From contig JANLIP010000098.1 in NCBI GenBank assembly GCA_024654165.1, positions 1 to 5,970 on the forward strand: a stretch of DNA of 5,970 bases, written 5' to 3'. Below the pieces are notes generated by a model, which did not search any database, was not told where the DNA came from, and saw only the letters and a program-made list of their open reading frames with translations. The position numbers and the translations under genes are program-made. The DNA comes from Candidatus Kaiserbacteria bacterium. GTDB taxonomy: Bacteria; Patescibacteriota; Minisyncoccia; Phycocordibacterales; UBA2100. Below, piece by piece: positions 4,290 through 5,970 of the stretch (positions within the stretch are counted from its first letter, which is position 1; each line of letters begins with the position of its first letter).

Positions 4290-5035
4290 ATAAGTTTTGA
4301 TGTTTTATACACCTCCGGCTTGAATGCTCCTAGCCGGACGATGCGGGTCATCATTCCCGCATCACGCAAATCTTTTCCCAGATTTTCCACAAACTCGCCT
4401 TCTTGGTCATACCCGAGCGCGATAATGTCGGGCTTATTCGTGCGAATATGTCCTATATACCCCTCCTCATCGCCCAAGACCGCCTCGTCTACAAGCTCAT
4501 GATTTGCAACTGCCGCGCGGCGCGCCTCCTCCGAATTTTTCGGCTTCATTCCCTTAATACGTTCCGCGATTTTGTCGCGGGCGACGGAAACAATAAGGTA
4601 TGGATTCGGGGCAAGAGCCCTCGCCTGCTTAAACAAATTCACGTGGCCCCCGTGAATCATGTCAAACGTGCCGAAGACCATGATGCGCGTCTCCGGATTC
4701 TTAAAATACTCGCGTACGCGTACGATGTCCATTGCAATCGCCGTGCGTAAATCCGCATCGTTCGCAAAATCCTCATGCTCCCTGATTTTCTTGCACAGTT
4801 TTATTGATATGCTTTTTCCGTTCAGCTCGCCGGAGTAATCCAACAGGTGCGCTTCAAGCAATTTCCGCTTTGGGTCCGCAAACGCGGCCGCCAAATATTC
4901 CTCACCATCAACTTTCACCCGCGCCGCATAAATTCCCGACACCGAATTATCCTCAAGCTGAATGTTGGCTGTGGGAAATCCTAGGGTCGTTCCGCGCCCC
5001 TTCCCGCTTTTAGTAATGCCTGTATAAACTTCCAT
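4286..5035 (-). CDS. riboflavin kinase fused to a RibL-like nucleotidyltransferase (probable FAD synthesis)
   Basis: A 249-residue two-domain protein. Residues 1-112 are a bacterial-type riboflavin kinase: [15 protein letters not shown] (11-25, ATP/Mg site), [11 protein letters not shown] (34-44), and [17 protein letters not shown] (60-76) with the catalytic-type Glu61. Residues 117-249 are a nucleotidyltransferase: [11 protein letters not shown] (121-131, HxGH motif), [13 protein letters not shown] (150-162), and [11 protein letters not shown] (201-211). The second half most resembles archaeal RibL-type FAD synthase in the order and spacing of these motifs. Canonical bacterial RibF has the adenylyltransferase first and the kinase second, so the order here is reversed. 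The expected product is FMN and then FAD from riboflavin. The transferase nucleotide specificity is inferred. The kinase lacks the usual NPTF loop ([11 protein letters not shown] instead). The gene lies 14 bases after the helicase and overlaps ruvX by four. Confidence 0.87.
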   Translation of the reverse strand: MEVYTGITKSGKGRGTTLGFPTANIQLEDNSVSGIYAARVKVDGEEYLAAAFADPKRKLLEAHLLDYSGELNGKSISIKLCKKIREHEDFANDADLRTAIAMDIVRVREYFKNPETRIMVFGTFDMIHGGHVNLFKQARALAPNPYLIVSVARDKIAERIKGMKPKNSEEARRAAVANHELVDEAVLGDEEGYIGHIRTNKPDIIALGYDQEGEFVENLGKDLRDAGMMTRIVRLGAFKPEVYKTSKLI

Positions 5036-5049
5036 AAGATATCGGCATC

Positions 5050-5970
5050 CTAATTCACAAGACCGAATTTGACGAGGCGCGAACGGATTGAGCCCGCTTG
5101 CCTGCCGAGGGTCTCTGCGAGTGTCTTCACTTTTTCACCGGAGAGATAGCGCCGGCGGAGTTCCGTGTCGTCTTCCTTGCTCCACGGACGGTATGCGTTT
5201 CTGTGCTGTCGCCGTATGTCCGCAAGCGAATATTTTTTGGATGGGTCTAAAGAAACATCTTTGGCACGGACTTTGTTAGATTTGTTTTCACCGGTTTTCA
5301 TTTCAGGTTCCATACCGCCGCATGCATGGACAAAATTTCTCTTAAGCGCATCGTGCTCGTCCTTCGGCATTGCTTCAAACGCCTTGCGAGCAGATGCCGA
5401 GCGCAGTTTGAAATCTCTATCCCGCTTTGCGACTTCCGGATGAACCTGAAGCGCCCGCTCGTTTAATCCGGATAGCGAGAGGCCCGCAAGAGTGCGCACG
5501 CGCGAGAGCGCCACGTATCCTTGCCCGTATTCAAATGCCTGCGACAGATCCATGTGCGCCCCGTCCAAAGACATCCCCTGGCTTTTATGCACCGTAATCG
5601 CCCATGCCAGCCGGAGAGGAATTTGCAGAATGCGCGCGAGCACGCGCCCGCCGTCTTCCACGTGCCACTCCACAGGCTCCGCAGAAAAAGTGCGTCCTGA
5701 ATTCGTTTTCACAATAGGAAATCCGTTCTCTTTGGAAAATCCGGCGATGACTCCCAGCGTGCCGTTCACAAATTTCCTCTCCACATCATTTTTCGTAAAC
5801 ATAACCCGCGCGCCTATTTTGAGAGATAGAACTTCCGGAGAAAGGCACCCGTGCTTCAGAGTTTCAACAAGAGAGGCCTTGCCATGCGCAGTCATCGCAA
5901 ACGCGCACGCTTCTCCGGAAATGTCCGCGAGCTTCGCATCATTGATTCGGTCAACATCGGCATTGTGCGA
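5050..5970 (-). CDS. Pif1-family helicase, C-terminal part with HTH-like tail (5' end beyond window)
   Basis: The frame is open to the window edge, so 306 residues are visible and the N-terminal Walker A/B half is outside. A Met at 5895 is internal and not a start: coding continues upstream as [13 protein letters not shown], the Pif1 THNxxVDxIN motif. Further motifs (counted from the first visible residue): [11 protein letters not shown] (52-62), FVNGTLGVI (67-75), [14 protein letters not shown] (124-137, motif V), and YVALSRVR (152-159, motif VI). Residues about 261-306 ([20 protein letters not shown] and onward to [12 protein letters not shown]) form a Myb/SANT- or HTH-like domain, with the pattern seen on other CPR helicases. 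Pif1 enzymes unwind DNA 5'-3', including quadruplexes and forks. It is the first visible gene of the housekeeping run and has 14 bases to the flavin gene. Confidence 0.93.
   Translation of the reverse strand, partial: SHNADVDRINDAKLADISGEACAFAMTAHGKASLVETLKHGCLSPEVLSLKIGARVMFTKNDVERKFVNGTLGVIAGFSKENGFPIVKTNSGRTFSAEPVEWHVEDGGRVLARILQIPLRLAWAITVHKSQGMSLDGAHMDLSQAFEYGQGYVALSRVRTLAGLSLSGLNERALQVHPEVAKRDRDFKLRSASARKAFEAMPKDEHDALKRNFVHACGGMEPEMKTGENKSNKVRAKDVSLDPSKKYSLADIRRQHRNAYRPWSKEDDTELRRRYLSGEKVKTLAETLGRQAGSIRSRLVKFGLVN

Noticed and set aside
4311..4316. GGAGGT on the minus strand as Shine-Dalgarno of ruvX
   Set aside because: It lies more than 20 bases before the ATG and is part of the codons for PEV in the flavin protein.
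4856..4895. A further TCCGCC-type element in the flavin gene (TCCGCAAACGCGG region)
   Set aside because: The arms do not pair as two hairpins and the encoded segment [11 protein letters not shown] fits the kinase variant without an insertion.
5050..5895. Start of the helicase gene at the ATG at 5895
   Set aside because: The same frame continues upstream to the window edge and encodes the conserved HNADVDRIN motif, so the real start is outside the window.

Overview
The window looks like a piece of a Candidate Phyla Radiation (Patescibacteria) chromosome, most likely from the Parcubacteria side. The reasons are the very compact single-strand gene layout, a pilMNO cassette with no secretin or PilP gene after it, CPR-style variants of RuvX and riboflavin kinase, tRNA genes without an encoded CCA, and start codons without a well-placed Shine-Dalgarno. 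TGA is an ordinary stop (pilN, pilO, ruvX and the flavin gene), so this is not a lineage that recodes UGA as glycine. Taxonomy here is inference from gene style, not from a phylogenetic marker search.

Layout, left to right. 1-238 (minus) is the 5' part of rplS (ribosomal protein L19), cut by the window edge. 285-358 (minus) is an intact tRNA-Val(UAC). 359-616 holds no protein gene: it contains two broken 5' copies of tRNA genes, each interrupted by a double-hairpin element, and a divergent promoter region between them. 617-688 (plus) is an intact tRNA-Arg(UCU). From 717 to 3482 (minus) runs a type IV pilus cassette pilM-pilN-pilO plus a small one-TM protein, with a 187-base gap between pilM and pilN that carries a long inverted repeat. 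From 3524 to 5970 (minus) runs a tightly packed housekeeping group: a Pif1-type helicase C-terminus (cut by the window edge), a riboflavin kinase/nucleotidyltransferase fusion, ruvX, and a tRNA-binding OB-fold protein.

How the genes work together. PilM (cytoplasmic actin-like), PilN and PilO (membrane-anchored) form the inner alignment subcomplex of a type IV pilus or competence machine. The upstream group mixes DNA processing (Pif1 helicase, RuvX), flavin cofactor synthesis and tRNA binding. It looks like ordinary CPR housekeeping packing rather than one pathway. A consensus-like -10 box sits six bases before the pilM ATG and separates the two groups.

The most interesting content is a set of miniature tandem-hairpin elements with insertion scars readable within the window. 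A 30-bp element (two 15-bp hairpins) splits a duplicated tRNA-Arg 5' end. A 44-bp element (two hairpins of another sequence but the same architecture) splits a duplicated tRNA-Val 5' end. A second 30-bp copy sits in frame inside the tRNA-binding-protein gene and adds exactly ten codons. For the two tRNA cases the uninterrupted reference site lies next door in the intact tRNA, so the insertion length and breakpoint can be read directly. This resembles in behaviour the Rickettsia palindromic elements, but the sequences and size differ.
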